Assembly (NCBI GenBank): GCA_022823665.1
Contig: JAJEHN010000032.1
Location: 1-64,000 of the forward strand
DNA from: Thermoanaerobaculia bacterium
GTDB taxonomy: Bacteria; Acidobacteriota; Thermoanaerobaculia; Multivoradales; Multivoraceae
Length of the DNA: 64,000 nucleotides
Reading direction: 5' to 3'
Part shown: in pieces, positions 25,598-33,866 of the stretch
How the letters are laid out: each line of letters begins with the position of its first letter
Position numbering within the stretch: position 1 is the first letter of the stretch
Notes under the pieces: model-generated
Told to the model about the DNA's origin: nothing
What the model saw: the letters and a program-made list of their open reading frames with translations, nothing else
Databases searched by the model: none
Position numbers and translations under genes: made by a program

Positions 25598-25987
25598 CTG
25601 CAGCTCCTGCTCGATACGCATGCCCTGATCTGGTGGCTTGAGGGCAGCAAGCGGCTGTCGCCGGACGCGCGTCAAGCGATCTCCGAGGAAGAGAACGAGA
25701 TCCTGGTCAGCGCCGCCTCCGCCTGGGAGATTGCCACCAAGCATCGACTCGGCAAGCTCCCGAGCCTCGAGGCGGCGTTCGCGGCGGACATTGCGGGCGG
25801 AATCGCCAGCCAGGGCTTCACGGAACTGGCGATCAGCGTTCCCGACGCCACACGCGCCGGAGCGCTGCCAGGTCCCCTTCGCGATCCGTTCGACCGCATG
25901 CTGATTGCGCAAGCGCTCGGGCACGATCTGGTCCTCGTTTCGATCGAGGACCTGTTCGACTCGTATGGCGTGCGGCGCGTCTGGTAG
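25598..25987 (+). CDS. VapC-type PIN-domain toxin with apparent CTG start
   Basis: 129 residues, the normal VapC length. The acidic PIN residues are D6 in L-L-L-D-T-H, E44 in S-A-W-E-I, D96/D99 in R-D-P-F-D-R-M, and D118 in I-E-D-L-F-D. Family members are endoribonucleases that cut tRNA or rRNA. No ATG, GTG or TTG lies between the in-frame antitoxin stop (25592-25594) and the conserved first strand. The best start is CTG at 25598, which gives the family-like L-Q-L-L-L-D-T-H and has GGAG 9 nt upstream. Coupled reinitiation or stop readthrough into an antitoxin-toxin fusion is possible. The 37-bp gap after it contains only a GC-rich segment before the convergent moeZ-like stop. Confidence 0.85.
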   Translation: MQLLLDTHALIWWLEGSKRLSPDARQAISEEENEILVSAASAWEIATKHRLGKLPSLEAAFAADIAGGIASQGFTELAISVPDATRAGALPGPLRDPFDRMLIAQALGHDLVLVSIEDLFDSYGVRRVW

Positions 25988-26024
25988 CGAGGCGCCGGCG
26001 CACCCTGTACCCAGCCCGCGACTC

Positions 26025-27482
26025 CTAGTACCGCGGCAACGACGGATCCACTTGCTCCGCCCACGCATCGATCCCGCCGGCCAGGTTGTACGCCTGCTGG
26101 AAGCCGTTGTCGCGGAGGATGTTGGTCGCCCGGGTCGACCGTGGGCCGTGGTGGCAGTGGACGACCCAGAGCTTCGAGGGGTCGAGTTCATCCAACCGGC
26201 CTTCGAGTTCCGCGACCGGGATCAGGGTCGAACCGTCGATCCGGCAGATCGCGTACTCCTGCGGGCCCCGGACATCGAGGATGCTGAAGTCGCGGCCGTC
26301 GTTCATCCAGGACTGGACCTGGCTGGGGGTCACGTCGATCATGTCGTTGAGCGCCGGTTCCTCGGCGACGGCGGGGACGCCGCAGAACTGCTCGTAGTCG
26401 ATCAGTTCGGTCTGGGTCGGGTTCTCCGAGCAGACGGGGCAGTCCGGGTTCTTGCGCAGCTTCAGCTCGCGGAAGCTCATGCGCAGGGCATCGAAGAGGA
26501 CCAGGCGGCCGATCAGCGGATCGCCCTGACCGATGATCAGCTTGATCACCTCGTTCGCCTGCAGGCTGCCGATGATGCCGGGGAGCACGCCGAGGACGCC
26601 GCCTTCGGCGCATGAGGGGACGAGTCCCGGCGGCGGCGGCTCGGCGAACAGGCATCGGTAGCAGGGGCCCTCGGCGCCCCAGAACACGGACACCTGGCCC
26701 TCGAAGCGGAAGATGGAGCCGTAGACGTTCGGCTTGCCGAGCAGGACGCAGGCGTCGTTGACGAGGTAGCGGGTCGGGAAGTTGTCCGTGCCGTCGACGA
26801 TCAGGTCGTAGTCCTCGAAGATCTCGAGCGCGTTGCTCGAGTTGAGCAGTACCGGGTGCGGCGTGAGTTCGATGTGCGGGTTCACCTCGCGCAGCCGTTC
26901 GACCGCGGCGTCGATCTTGGGACGGCCGACGTCCGCGTTGCTGTAGAGCAACTGACGGTGCAGGTTCGATTCGTCGACGACGTCGAAGTCGACCAGGCCG
27001 AGGCGGCCGACGCCGGCCGCGGCCAGGTACATGCCGAGCGGCGAGCCGAGCCCGCCGGTGCCGATCATCAGCACCTTGGCCTGCTTGAGCTTCAACTGCC
27101 CTTCGGAGCCGACCTCGGGCATGATGAGGTGGCGGCTGTAGCGGAGGATCTCCTCCGGGCTCAGTTCCGTCGCGGTCGACTGCGCCGCGGCCGGCGGCTC
27201 GGCCACGGCGCCGCCGGCGATCGACGGGATGATCGCCAGTGTCGCGTCGCCGTTGATCGGCGTCGCCTCGCGCTCCAGGTAGCGCACGTCCTCATCGTTC
27301 AGGAACAGGTTGACGAAGGTGCGCAGCTTGCCGTCGTCGCCGAAGAGGTGCGGCCGCAGCCCTTCGTAGCGGGTCACGAGCTGTTCCATCGCCTCGCCGA
27401 CCGTCGCGGCGGCAACCGCCACCTCGGCCTGTTCGTCGGCGAAGCCCCGCAGGGGCGTGGGAATCTGTATGAGTACGGTCAT
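26025..27482 (-). CDS. CysO/ThiS-like carrier fused to MoeB/ThiF E1 and rhodanese domain (CysO::MoeZ)
   Basis: 485 residues in three parts. Residues 1-91 are a ubiquitin-fold sulfur carrier ending S-I-A-G-G (G90-G91). A Pro/Ala linker follows. Residues 110-360 are the MoeB/ThiF adenylating enzyme, with nucleotide loop G-T-G-G-L-G-S-P (141-148), zinc pairs C-Y-R-C and C-P-V-C, and the conserved S-C-A-E-G-G-V-L-G. The last 105 or so are a rhodanese domain with active-site Cys in V-V-H-C-H-H-G. In Mycobacterium, MoeZ adenylates and thiolates the separate carrier CysO; here carrier and activator are one chain. As the last gene of a cysM-mec operon it should supply sulfur for cysteine and perhaps also for MoaD. 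Confidence 0.92.
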   Translation of the reverse strand: MTVLIQIPTPLRGFADEQAEVAVAAATVGEAMEQLVTRYEGLRPHLFGDDGKLRTFVNLFLNDEDVRYLEREATPINGDATLAIIPSIAGGAVAEPPAAAQSTATELSPEEILRYSRHLIMPEVGSEGQLKLKQAKVLMIGTGGLGSPLGMYLAAAGVGRLGLVDFDVVDESNLHRQLLYSNADVGRPKIDAAVERLREVNPHIELTPHPVLLNSSNALEIFEDYDLIVDGTDNFPTRYLVNDACVLLGKPNVYGSIFRFEGQVSVFWGAEGPCYRCLFAEPPPPGLVPSCAEGGVLGVLPGIIGSLQANEVIKLIIGQGDPLIGRLVLFDALRMSFRELKLRKNPDCPVCSENPTQTELIDYEQFCGVPAVAEEPALNDMIDVTPSQVQSWMNDGRDFSILDVRGPQEYAICRIDGSTLIPVAELEGRLDELDPSKLWVVHCHHGPRSTRATNILRDNGFQQAYNLAGGIDAWAEQVDPSLPRY

Positions 27483-27519
27483 CGTCGGTCTCCGTGGGAC
27501 TCTTCGGTCCTATACGTGT

Positions 27520-27978
27520 TCAGATCGCGGGCGGTTCAGGGGTGCGGATGGGTTCCTCGTCAAAGCGGGAACGGTCGTTGCTGAGCCGCCAGCTCCGCTC
27601 GTCCCTGGCGCGGCCCTCGCGCACAGAGACGATCAGGTAACTGTAGCCCGGCCAGGCGTGGTCCCGGTCGAAGTCGCTGGGCCGCGAGGGGTGGTCCGGG
27701 TGCGAGTGGTAGTAGCCCACCACGTCGAGGCCTTCCGCGCGCGCCTCACGCTCGGTTCGCAGGATGACCTCGGGCGGGATCAGGTAGCGGTTGTGTCGGT
27801 TCTCCTGTTCCCGCGTGTTCTCGGCGCCCACGAGCCGCGCAACCCGGGCCAGAGGCGTACCCTCATCGTCGGCAGCCTTCTCGCTGCTGCCGACCAGGAT
27901 GCCGCAGCATTCCTCCGGGTACGTCGCCTCGCCGTGCGCGCGGATGCGCGCCAGGTCGCCCTGGGACAGTTCGATCAT
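27520..27978 (-). CDS. mec: JAMM metalloprotease, Mec-like (CysO-cysteine peptidase)
   Basis: 152 residues forming one JAB/MPN domain. The zinc motif H-S-H-x7-S-D-F-D is complete and the catalytic Glu lies in Y-P-E-E-C-C-G-I-L-V-G. In M. tuberculosis, Mec releases cysteine from the CysO-cysteine adduct. The ATG at 27978 lies 3 nt after the cysM stop, and the frame upstream of it is a cysM shadow. The moeZ-like gene follows after 37 bp. The enzyme might also cut the carrier out of the downstream fusion protein; that is a hypothesis. Confidence 0.93.
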   Translation of the reverse strand: MIELSQGDLARIRAHGEATYPEECCGILVGSSEKAADDEGTPLARVARLVGAENTREQENRHNRYLIPPEVILRTEREARAEGLDVVGYYHSHPDHPSRPSDFDRDHAWPGYSYLIVSVREGRARDERSWRLSNDRSRFDEEPIRTPEPPAI

Positions 27979-27980
27979 TC

Positions 27981-28988
27981 TCAGTCCTCGTCCCAGAACG
28001 GCTCGGAAAGGTACTTGTCCGCGCCGTCGCAGAGGATGGTCACGACCACGGCGCGCTCCCCGGCCTCCGCGGCGCGCTCGGCGATCCGCCGCGCCGCGAC
28101 TACATTGGCGGCCGCCGAGATGCCGACGAGCAGGCCGCTCCGCCGGGCGAGCGCCTTGACCTCGGCGTAGGCGTCCTCGGTGCTGACCGCGGCTTCCTCG
28201 TGGGCGATCGAAGCGTCGTAGATCGCCGGCACCAGGGCGCTCGGCATGTGCTTCATGCCTTCCAGTCCATGGAAAGGACCGTCCGGCTGCATCGAGACGA
28301 GCCGGACCCGGGGAGCGCGCTCGGTCAGGTAGCGCGCCGTGCCGCAGAAGGTGCCGCTCGTGCCGAGACCCGCGACGAAGTGGGTGAGCCGACCCTCCGT
28401 CTGCATCCAGATCTCGGGACCGGTCGTCTCGAAGTGGGCCCGCCAGTTGGCGGTGTTGCTGTACTGGTCCACGTAGCAGAACGCGTCCGGATCCGCCTCG
28501 ATCATCCGCCGCGCTTCGCGGATCGCGCCGTCCGAGCCCTCCATCGGATCGGTGAGGACGAGTTCGGCGCCGAACGCGCCGAGGATCCGGCGGCGCTCGA
28601 TGGAGGCGTTCTCCGGCAGGCAGAGCGTCACGCCGACGTCCATCGCCGCGCCGATCATGGCGAGCGCGATGCCGGTGTTCCCCGAGGTCGCGTCCAGGAC
28701 GCGGCGGCCGCCGTCGAGCTGGCCGGCGTCCCGGGCCGCCAGCATCATGTGACGGGCCGGCCGGTCCTTGACCGAGCCACCGGGATTCGCCATCTCCGCC
28801 TTGGCCAGGAGTTCGGATCCGCGTTCCCGCGCGGCCGGTCCGAGGACGTGGCTCAGGTCGAGCAGCGGCGTGTTGCCGATCCGCGACAGGAGCCGCCGCG
28901 CGCCGTCGCCGAGCCCCTCCGGAATCGGCGGGCCGGCCAGCTCGACAACGGCTGCTGCGTACTCGCTGGAAGCGGATTCTGTGATCAT
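27981..28988 (-). CDS. cysM: Cysteine synthase, CysM type
   Basis: 335 residues of the PLP fold-type II family. The PLP lysine is K74 in G-G-S-V-K-D-R-P and the phosphate loop T-S-G-N-T-G is present. G-L-G-T-S-G-T and the C-terminal P-F-W-D-E-D complete the pattern. Its operon partners Mec and a CysO-like domain indicate the O-phosphoserine/protein-thiocarboxylate route of the mycobacterial CysM rather than free sulfide. The ATG at 28988 with GGAG 10 nt upstream is preferred over an ATG at 29054. The 126-bp divergent gap to the molybdenum enzyme gene has GATAGT at about 29098, a weak plus-strand -10. Confidence 0.93.
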   Translation of the reverse strand: MITESASSEYAAAVVELAGPPIPEGLGDGARRLLSRIGNTPLLDLSHVLGPAARERGSELLAKAEMANPGGSVKDRPARHMMLAARDAGQLDGGRRVLDATSGNTGIALAMIGAAMDVGVTLCLPENASIERRRILGAFGAELVLTDPMEGSDGAIREARRMIEADPDAFCYVDQYSNTANWRAHFETTGPEIWMQTEGRLTHFVAGLGTSGTFCGTARYLTERAPRVRLVSMQPDGPFHGLEGMKHMPSALVPAIYDASIAHEEAAVSTEDAYAEVKALARRSGLLVGISAAANVVAARRIAERAAEAGERAVVVTILCDGADKYLSEPFWDED

Positions 28989-29114
28989 CGTGCGGACTCC
29001 GGCGAGCGGCTCGGGGCGAGCCGCGGCGCGGGGACCGGGAATTGTTGACCACATCGCTCACATTTACAACCGGCGGGCTGCACGGCGCCGCGCGTGTCGA
29101 TAGTCTCCCTCGCC

Positions 29115-29744
29115 ATGAACGATGTCCCGAGGCGCGGCGACGACCGGATCCCTCCCGGCCAGTACGTCACGAAGAAGTGGCCGGTGCTGTCCGTCGGCGA
29201 CACGCCGGAGGTCGACATGGCCGGCTTCGAGCTGCGGCTGTTCGGCCGCGTCGAGGCCGAGCACGCGTTCGACTGGCGCGCGCTTCAGTCGCTGCCGCGA
29301 CGCGAAGTGACGGCGGACTTCCACTGCGTCACCCGCTTCTCGACCCTTGACAACCCGTGGTCCGGGTTCGCGACCCGGGACGTGCTGGGGGCGGTTGCGC
29401 TGTCTCCGGACGCTACACACGCGATGATCCACTGCTACGGCGGCTACACGACGAACCTGCCGCTCGACGACCTGCTTTCCGAGCACGCGTTGTTCGCCGA
29501 TCGTCACGGCGGCGAGCCGCTGGCGCCGGATCATGGCGGGCCGCTCCGGCTCGTGGTGCCGCATCTCTACGCCTGGAAGAGCGCGAAGTGGGTAGAAGGC
29601 ATCGAGTTCCTCAACGCGGATCAGCGGGGCTTCTGGGAGGAGAACGGGTACCACACCTACGGAGACCCGTGGGCCGAGCAGCGATTCTCGTCGCAGGAGA
29701 CGCGGCAGGCGTGGCAGGTGCGGCGGGCCGTGCAGGGCGGCTAG
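29115..29744 (+). CDS. Small sulfite-oxidase-family molybdopterin oxidoreductase (YuiH-like)
   Basis: 209 residues containing a single oxidoreductase molybdopterin-binding domain. The molybdenum ligand is C71 in D-F-H-C-V-T-R-F-S. Other family marks are W-S-G-F, H-C-Y-G-G-Y-T-T-N-L-P and R-L-V-V-P-H-L-Y-A-W-K-S-A-K-W. No signal peptide or Tat motif is visible, so it is probably cytosolic, unlike YedY/MsrP. The substrate is unknown. It needs Mo-cofactor, consistent with the moaDE and moeZ-like genes in the same window. The ATG at 29115 is chosen over an upstream ATG at 29094 because the family pattern starts there. Confidence 0.88.
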   Translation: MNDVPRRGDDRIPPGQYVTKKWPVLSVGDTPEVDMAGFELRLFGRVEAEHAFDWRALQSLPRREVTADFHCVTRFSTLDNPWSGFATRDVLGAVALSPDATHAMIHCYGGYTTNLPLDDLLSEHALFADRHGGEPLAPDHGGPLRLVVPHLYAWKSAKWVEGIEFLNADQRGFWEENGYHTYGDPWAEQRFSSQETRQAWQVRRAVQGG

Positions 29745-29757
29745 GAATTCGGGCTCG

Positions 29758-29799
29758 CCGCTTCGCGGACTCGCGCCTGGTGCCGGCCAGAAGGCCGGC
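29758..29799. repeat. Paired GC-rich dyads at a convergent junction
   Basis: CCGC/GCGG with a TTC loop (29758-29768) and GCCGGCC/GGCCGGC with an AGAA loop (29782-29799) lie between the convergent oxidoreductase and argR genes. This is the same two-dyad arrangement seen at 18859-18902 and 20086-20128. Confidence 0.5.
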
Positions 29800-29823
29800 G
29801 CACCGACGTTCCGGCGACGTGGA

Positions 29824-30282
29824 TCAGTCGCCTTCTAGCAGCGCGGCGAGGGACTCGCGGATGCGGTCGCGTGCGGCGGCGCTCTTGAGGACCAGGAGAA
29901 CGGTGTCGTCGCCGGCGATCGTGCCGGCGACGTCGGGCCAGTCGGCCTGGTCGATCACGACGGCCAGCGCGTTCGCGTTGCCGCTGCGCGTCCTCAGCAC
30001 GAGGAGGGCCTCGCCCTCGCTCACGCCGGTCACGAACATCCGCATCGCGCGCTCGACGTCGGGGCGGACCGGTCCCACGGCCTGCTCCGCCGGCGCGTAG
30101 CGGAAGCCGCCGCCGGCCAGGGGCACCTTCAGCAGGCCGAGCCGGCGCACGTCGCGCGACACGGTGGCCTGGGACACCTGGAAGCCGCGGCGGCCGAGAG
30201 CCCGCACCAGGTCCTTCTGGCTCGACACCGGCCGCCGGCCGATGATGTCCAGGATGGCGCCGTGGCGGATCGCGGTCGTCAT
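29824..30282 (-). CDS. argR: Arginine repressor ArgR
   Basis: 152 residues. The winged-helix domain reads S-S-Q-K-D-L-V-R-A-L and S-Q-A-T-V-S-R-D-V-R-R-L-G (the ArgR recognition-helix hallmark). The C-terminal domain carries N-A-L-A-V-V-I-D-Q and the G-D-D-T segment for hexamer formation and arginine binding. It overlaps argH by ATGA and so is the last gene of the operon it should control. Arginine-bound ArgR would bind an ARG box; a candidate lies before argC. Confidence 0.96.
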   Translation of the reverse strand: MTTAIRHGAILDIIGRRPVSSQKDLVRALGRRGFQVSQATVSRDVRRLGLLKVPLAGGGFRYAPAEQAVGPVRPDVERAMRMFVTGVSEGEALLVLRTRSGNANALAVVIDQADWPDVAGTIAGDDTVLLVLKSAAARDRIRESLAALLEGD

Positions 30283-31784
30283 GAGCCGGCTCCCGGGAGG
30301 TTCTCGGCCAGCAACCCACCGTCCAGGTGAGCCCGGTAGATCGGAGGCGGTTCCTGCTCGCCGAGCCAGCGCCGCTCGGCAGCAAGCCGCTCGCCGATCT
30401 CGTCGATCTGCTCCCGGACCCGCTCCGGCGCCGGCCCGCCGTAGCTCCGATGAGCGGCAAGCGAGGCCTCGGGCCGTAACGCGGCCAGCAGCCCTTCCCG
30501 GTCCTCGATCTCCGGCACGAGTTCTTCGAGATCCGACGCCGGAAGCTGCCACAGCTCGACGCCGCGCTCGCCGGCGGCCCGGACCACCGCGCCGGTGCGC
30601 TCATGGGCGCTGCGGAACGGCACGCCCGCCGCGGCCAGGAGATCGGCCAGATCGGTGGCGGTGATGTAGGAGCCCTCGAGCGCCGCCGCCATCGTCTCGC
30701 GGTCGAACTCGAGACTCTCGCCCAGCACCCGGGCCACCCCGAACGAGGCGGTCACCGTGTCGAACGCGTCGAACAGGGCCTCCTTGTCCTCCTGCAGATC
30801 GCTGTTGTAGGTCAGCGGCAGGCCCTTGACCGTCACCAGCAGCGACACCAGGTCGCCCACGGCGCGGCCCGACTTGCCACGCAGGATCTCCGCGGGTTCC
30901 GGGTTCTTCTTCTGCGGCATGATGCTCGAGCCCTTGGCGGCACGGTCCTGGAGCCGGCCGAAGGAAAACTCGCTCGACGTCCAGAGCACGACTTCCTCGG
31001 CCCAGCGGGAAAGATGGACCATGGCGAGCGCGCAGGCGAAGAGGGCCTCGGCGACGTAGTCGCGGTCCGCCACCGCCCACATGCTGTTCGGATAGGCGGC
31101 GTCCATGCCGAGCAGTTCGGCGCTGCGGACGGGGTCGATCGGGTGCGGCGAGCCGGCCATCGCCCCGGCGCCGAGCGGGCTCAAACCCGCCGACCGGTGG
31201 GCGCGCCGGAGCCTTCCCGCGTCCGCCAGGACCGACCAGGCGTGGGCGAGCAGGTGCTGCGCCAGCGTCGTCGGCTGGGCTCGCTGCATGTGCGTGTAGC
31301 CGGGAAGAGCCGTGTCCACGTGCTCCCGCCCCTGGCTGAGCAGGGCCTCGACCAGTCCCAGGGCCGCGGCGACCGCGCGCTCGGCCTCCGCCCGCTGCCA
31401 CAAGCGGAAGGCGACCGCCGTCTGGTCGTTGCGGCTGCGGGCGGTGTGAAGCCGCCGCCCCGCGTCGCCGATCTCCTCGGTTAGCTGCCGCTCGATCCAG
31501 GTGTGGACGTCCTCGTCCACGCCGCCGACCTCGAGCTCGCCCGCCTCGACGCGCCGGAGCATCGAGCTCAGGCCGGAGAGGATGGCGGCGGCCGAATCCC
31601 GGTCGACGACACCGGTCTCCAGCAGCATCCGGGCGTGCGCCAGCGAGCCGATCAGGTCCGCGGCGGCGAGCCGGTGGTCGAACGGCAACGACCGCGTGTA
31701 GGCGTCGATGACCGGATCGACCTCCGCGTCGAACGCGCCGCCCCAGAGACGGGGCGTAGCGGGCCCGCCGGCCTTCCCGCTCAA
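30279..31784 (-). CDS. argH: Argininosuccinate lyase
   Basis: 501 residues from a TTG overlapping the argD stop as TTGA. The fumarase/ASL signature is S-S-I-M-P-Q-K-K-N-P, with T-A-R-S-R-N-D-Q and Y-T-H-M-Q-R-A-Q-P upstream. It cleaves argininosuccinate to arginine and fumarate, the last step of the pathway. The C-terminus runs about 40 residues beyond the usual 460 and is Arg/Glu-rich. No argG gene is seen in the window, so argininosuccinate synthase must be elsewhere. Confidence 0.96.
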   Translation of the reverse strand: MSGKAGGPATPRLWGGAFDAEVDPVIDAYTRSLPFDHRLAAADLIGSLAHARMLLETGVVDRDSAAAILSGLSSMLRRVEAGELEVGGVDEDVHTWIERQLTEEIGDAGRRLHTARSRNDQTAVAFRLWQRAEAERAVAAALGLVEALLSQGREHVDTALPGYTHMQRAQPTTLAQHLLAHAWSVLADAGRLRRAHRSAGLSPLGAGAMAGSPHPIDPVRSAELLGMDAAYPNSMWAVADRDYVAEALFACALAMVHLSRWAEEVVLWTSSEFSFGRLQDRAAKGSSIMPQKKNPEPAEILRGKSGRAVGDLVSLLVTVKGLPLTYNSDLQEDKEALFDAFDTVTASFGVARVLGESLEFDRETMAAALEGSYITATDLADLLAAAGVPFRSAHERTGAVVRAAGERGVELWQLPASDLEELVPEIEDREGLLAALRPEASLAAHRSYGGPAPERVREQIDEIGERLAAERRWLGEQEPPPIYRAHLDGGLLAENLPGAGS

Positions 31785-32974
31785 GCCGCGCCATCCTCCA
31801 GAGTTTGGGCCTCCAGGCAATGCGCGAGGATCCCGACCGCCCGCTCGATCTCCGGGTCGCGGACCACGAGGGGCGGCAGCATCCGGATGCTGTGCGGACG
31901 GGGCGCGTTGACGATCAGGCCGTTCTCCAGGCAACGGGTCGCGACATCGGCCGCGTCGGGCGTGCACTCGATCGCCGCCATCAGCCCCTGGCCCCGCACC
32001 TCGGTGACCAGGCCGCCCGCCTTGAGCTGACCGAGCAGCGCCCTCAGGTACTCGCCCGCGCGGACCACCCGCTCGAGGAAGTCAGGATCGAACACCGTCT
32101 CGAGCACGGCCCGGACCGCGGCGCTCGCGAGAGGGTTGCCGCCGAAGGTGGTGCCGTGGGTGCCCGGCACCAGCGCCGAAGCGACCTCGCTCCGCGCCAG
32201 CACAGCGCCCACCGGAACGCCGCCGCCGAGCCCCTTGGCGAGAGTCACGACGTCCGGTTCGACGCCGTAGTGCTGGAAGCCGTAGGGCCGGCCGAGACGG
32301 CCGATCCCGGTCTGCACTTCGTCGAGGATGAACAGAGCACCGCGTTCGCGGCAGAGCGCCTGCAGACCTTCGAGATAGCCGTCCGGCGGCTCGATCACGC
32401 CGGCCTCGCCCTGGATCGCCTCGATGAGGACCGCGCAGGTGCTGCCGTCGATCTCGCCGGCCGCCGCCTCCAGATCGCCGAAGGGCACCGAGGCGAACCC
32501 TCCCGGGAGGGGACCGAAGCCGACCTGGTAGGCGGGCGTGGCGGTCGCCGCCAGGGCCCCCAGGGTACGGCCGTGGAAGCCGCCCTCCGCGGTGACGATC
32601 CGGTGCCGGTCGCCCGAGCCGTCGCGGTCGTAGGCGTAGCGCCGCGCCAGCTTGATCGCCGCCTCGACCGCCTCGGCGCCGCTGTTGCAGAAGAAGGCGC
32701 TGTGGAGCAGACCCTTCGTCGCCTCCACCAGCAACTCGCCCGCCCGCTCCTGTTCGCGGATCCTGAAGAGGTTCGAGACGTGCAGATAGCGCCCGGCCTG
32801 ACGCGTGATCGCCTCGGTCAGAGCCGGGTGGCTGTGGCCCAGGGACGAGACCGCGATACCCGCCAGGAAGTCGAGGTACTCGCGGCCCTGGGTGTCCCAC
32901 AGACGCACTCCGTCGCCGTGGCTGAACGCCACCGGCGCCCGCTTGTAGTTTGCGAACAGGCTGTCGTCGGTCAT
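31781..32974 (-). CDS. argD: Acetylornithine aminotransferase
   Basis: 397 residues of the class III aminotransferase family. The PLP lysine is in T-L-A-K-G-L-G-G-G-V-P, preceded by the L-D-E-V-Q-T-G-I-G-R motif, with F-C-N-S-G-A-E-A-V-E-A-A near the phosphate site. It converts N-acetylglutamate semialdehyde to N-acetylornithine. It is joined to argB (ATGA) and argH (TTGA) by four-base overlaps. Confidence 0.95.
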   Translation of the reverse strand: MTDDSLFANYKRAPVAFSHGDGVRLWDTQGREYLDFLAGIAVSSLGHSHPALTEAITRQAGRYLHVSNLFRIREQERAGELLVEATKGLLHSAFFCNSGAEAVEAAIKLARRYAYDRDGSGDRHRIVTAEGGFHGRTLGALAATATPAYQVGFGPLPGGFASVPFGDLEAAAGEIDGSTCAVLIEAIQGEAGVIEPPDGYLEGLQALCRERGALFILDEVQTGIGRLGRPYGFQHYGVEPDVVTLAKGLGGGVPVGAVLARSEVASALVPGTHGTTFGGNPLASAAVRAVLETVFDPDFLERVVRAGEYLRALLGQLKAGGLVTEVRGQGLMAAIECTPDAADVATRCLENGLIVNAPRPHSIRMLPPLVVRDPEIERAVGILAHCLEAQTLEDGAA

Positions 32975-33852
32975 GAAAGGTCTACTCCCTGAATCAGGCT
33001 CTGCTGGGTTGCGGGCTTGATCATCGTTCCGATGCCGCCTTCGGTGAAGAGCTCCACCAGGAGCCCATGCGGTTCGCCGGCGGCAACGATGTGGGCGCTC
33101 CCGACTCCGGCCTCGATGGCGCTGAGGCAGGCTCGCACCTTCGGCACCATGCCGGCGGACACGACGCCGGAGTCGATCAGTTCCTGGGCTTCGCCGGGAG
33201 TGAGCCGCGACCGGAACGAGCCGTTGTCGTTGATCCCGCGCACGTCGGTGAGCAGGAGGAGCTTCTCGGCGGAGACCTCGGCGGCGAGCGCAGCGGCCGC
33301 GGTATCGGCGTTGACGTTGTAGGTGTCGCCGCCCGGCCCGACGCCGAGCGAGCCGATCACCGGCACGTAGCCCGAATTCGTGAGCTGGTCGAGCAGCGAG
33401 GTGTCGACCCTCTCGATCTCGCCGACGAAGCCGAGCTCGTCCGCCCGCGCGTGGGGGCGCACCCGCAGCAGGTCGCCGTCCTTGCCGGTGAGACCGACGG
33501 CGCGGCCGCCGGCGCGCTGGATCATCCCCACCAGGCGCTTGTTGACCGAACCGCCGAGGACCATCTCGACCACCCGCATCGTGTCCTTGTCCGTGACGCG
33601 CAGACCGTCGACGAAGCGCGGCTCGATGCCCATCGTCTCGAGCATGGTCGAGATCTCGGCACCGCCGCCGTGGACCAGCATCGGGCGCAGACCGGCGCTC
33701 CGCAGCAGCACCAGGTCCTCGATCAGGGTGCCGAATTCCTCGCCGGCCATCGCGCGGCCGCCGTACTTTACGACGACGCGCTTGCCGCGCCAGGCCGAGG
33801 CGTAGCGCAGCGCCGCCGCCATCTCCTGGCCGAGATCCCGCTCTGCTTTCAT
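32971..33852 (-). CDS. argB: Acetylglutamate kinase
   Basis: 293 residues with the amino-acid kinase fold: V-V-V-K-Y-G-G-R-A-M at the N-terminus, L-V-H-G-G-G-A-E-I, and the nucleotide-site lysine near G-M-V-P-K-V. It phosphorylates N-acetylglutamate. The ATG at 33852 gives the expected N-terminus; a TTG at 33870 would overlap the argJ stop as TTGA like the other junctions here and is a real alternative. The N-terminal extension linked to arginine feedback in some NAGKs is short, so sensitivity is uncertain. Confidence 0.94.
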   Translation of the reverse strand: MKAERDLGQEMAAALRYASAWRGKRVVVKYGGRAMAGEEFGTLIEDLVLLRSAGLRPMLVHGGGAEISTMLETMGIEPRFVDGLRVTDKDTMRVVEMVLGGSVNKRLVGMIQRAGGRAVGLTGKDGDLLRVRPHARADELGFVGEIERVDTSLLDQLTNSGYVPVIGSLGVGPGGDTYNVNADTAAAALAAEVSAEKLLLLTDVRGINDNGSFRSRLTPGEAQELIDSGVVSAGMVPKVRACLSAIEAGVGSAHIVAAGEPHGLLVELFTEGGIGTMIKPATQQSLIQGVDLS

Positions 33853-33866
33853 TGCCGCGCCCGTCC

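Noticed and set aside
25988-26024. A fourth dyad element at the vapC/moeZ-like convergent junction
   Set aside because: It contains only a GGCGCCGGCGC-like run and no clear two-dyad structure.
27520-29061. One 513-codon frame containing the JAMM domain at its end
   Set aside because: Only the last 152 codons match a family; the rest is a cysM shadow. The ATG at 27978 is used instead.
30601-31794. Long minus-strand frame overlapping argH in another phase
   Set aside because: Low-complexity Arg/Gly product with no motifs; argH motifs are intact in the other frame.
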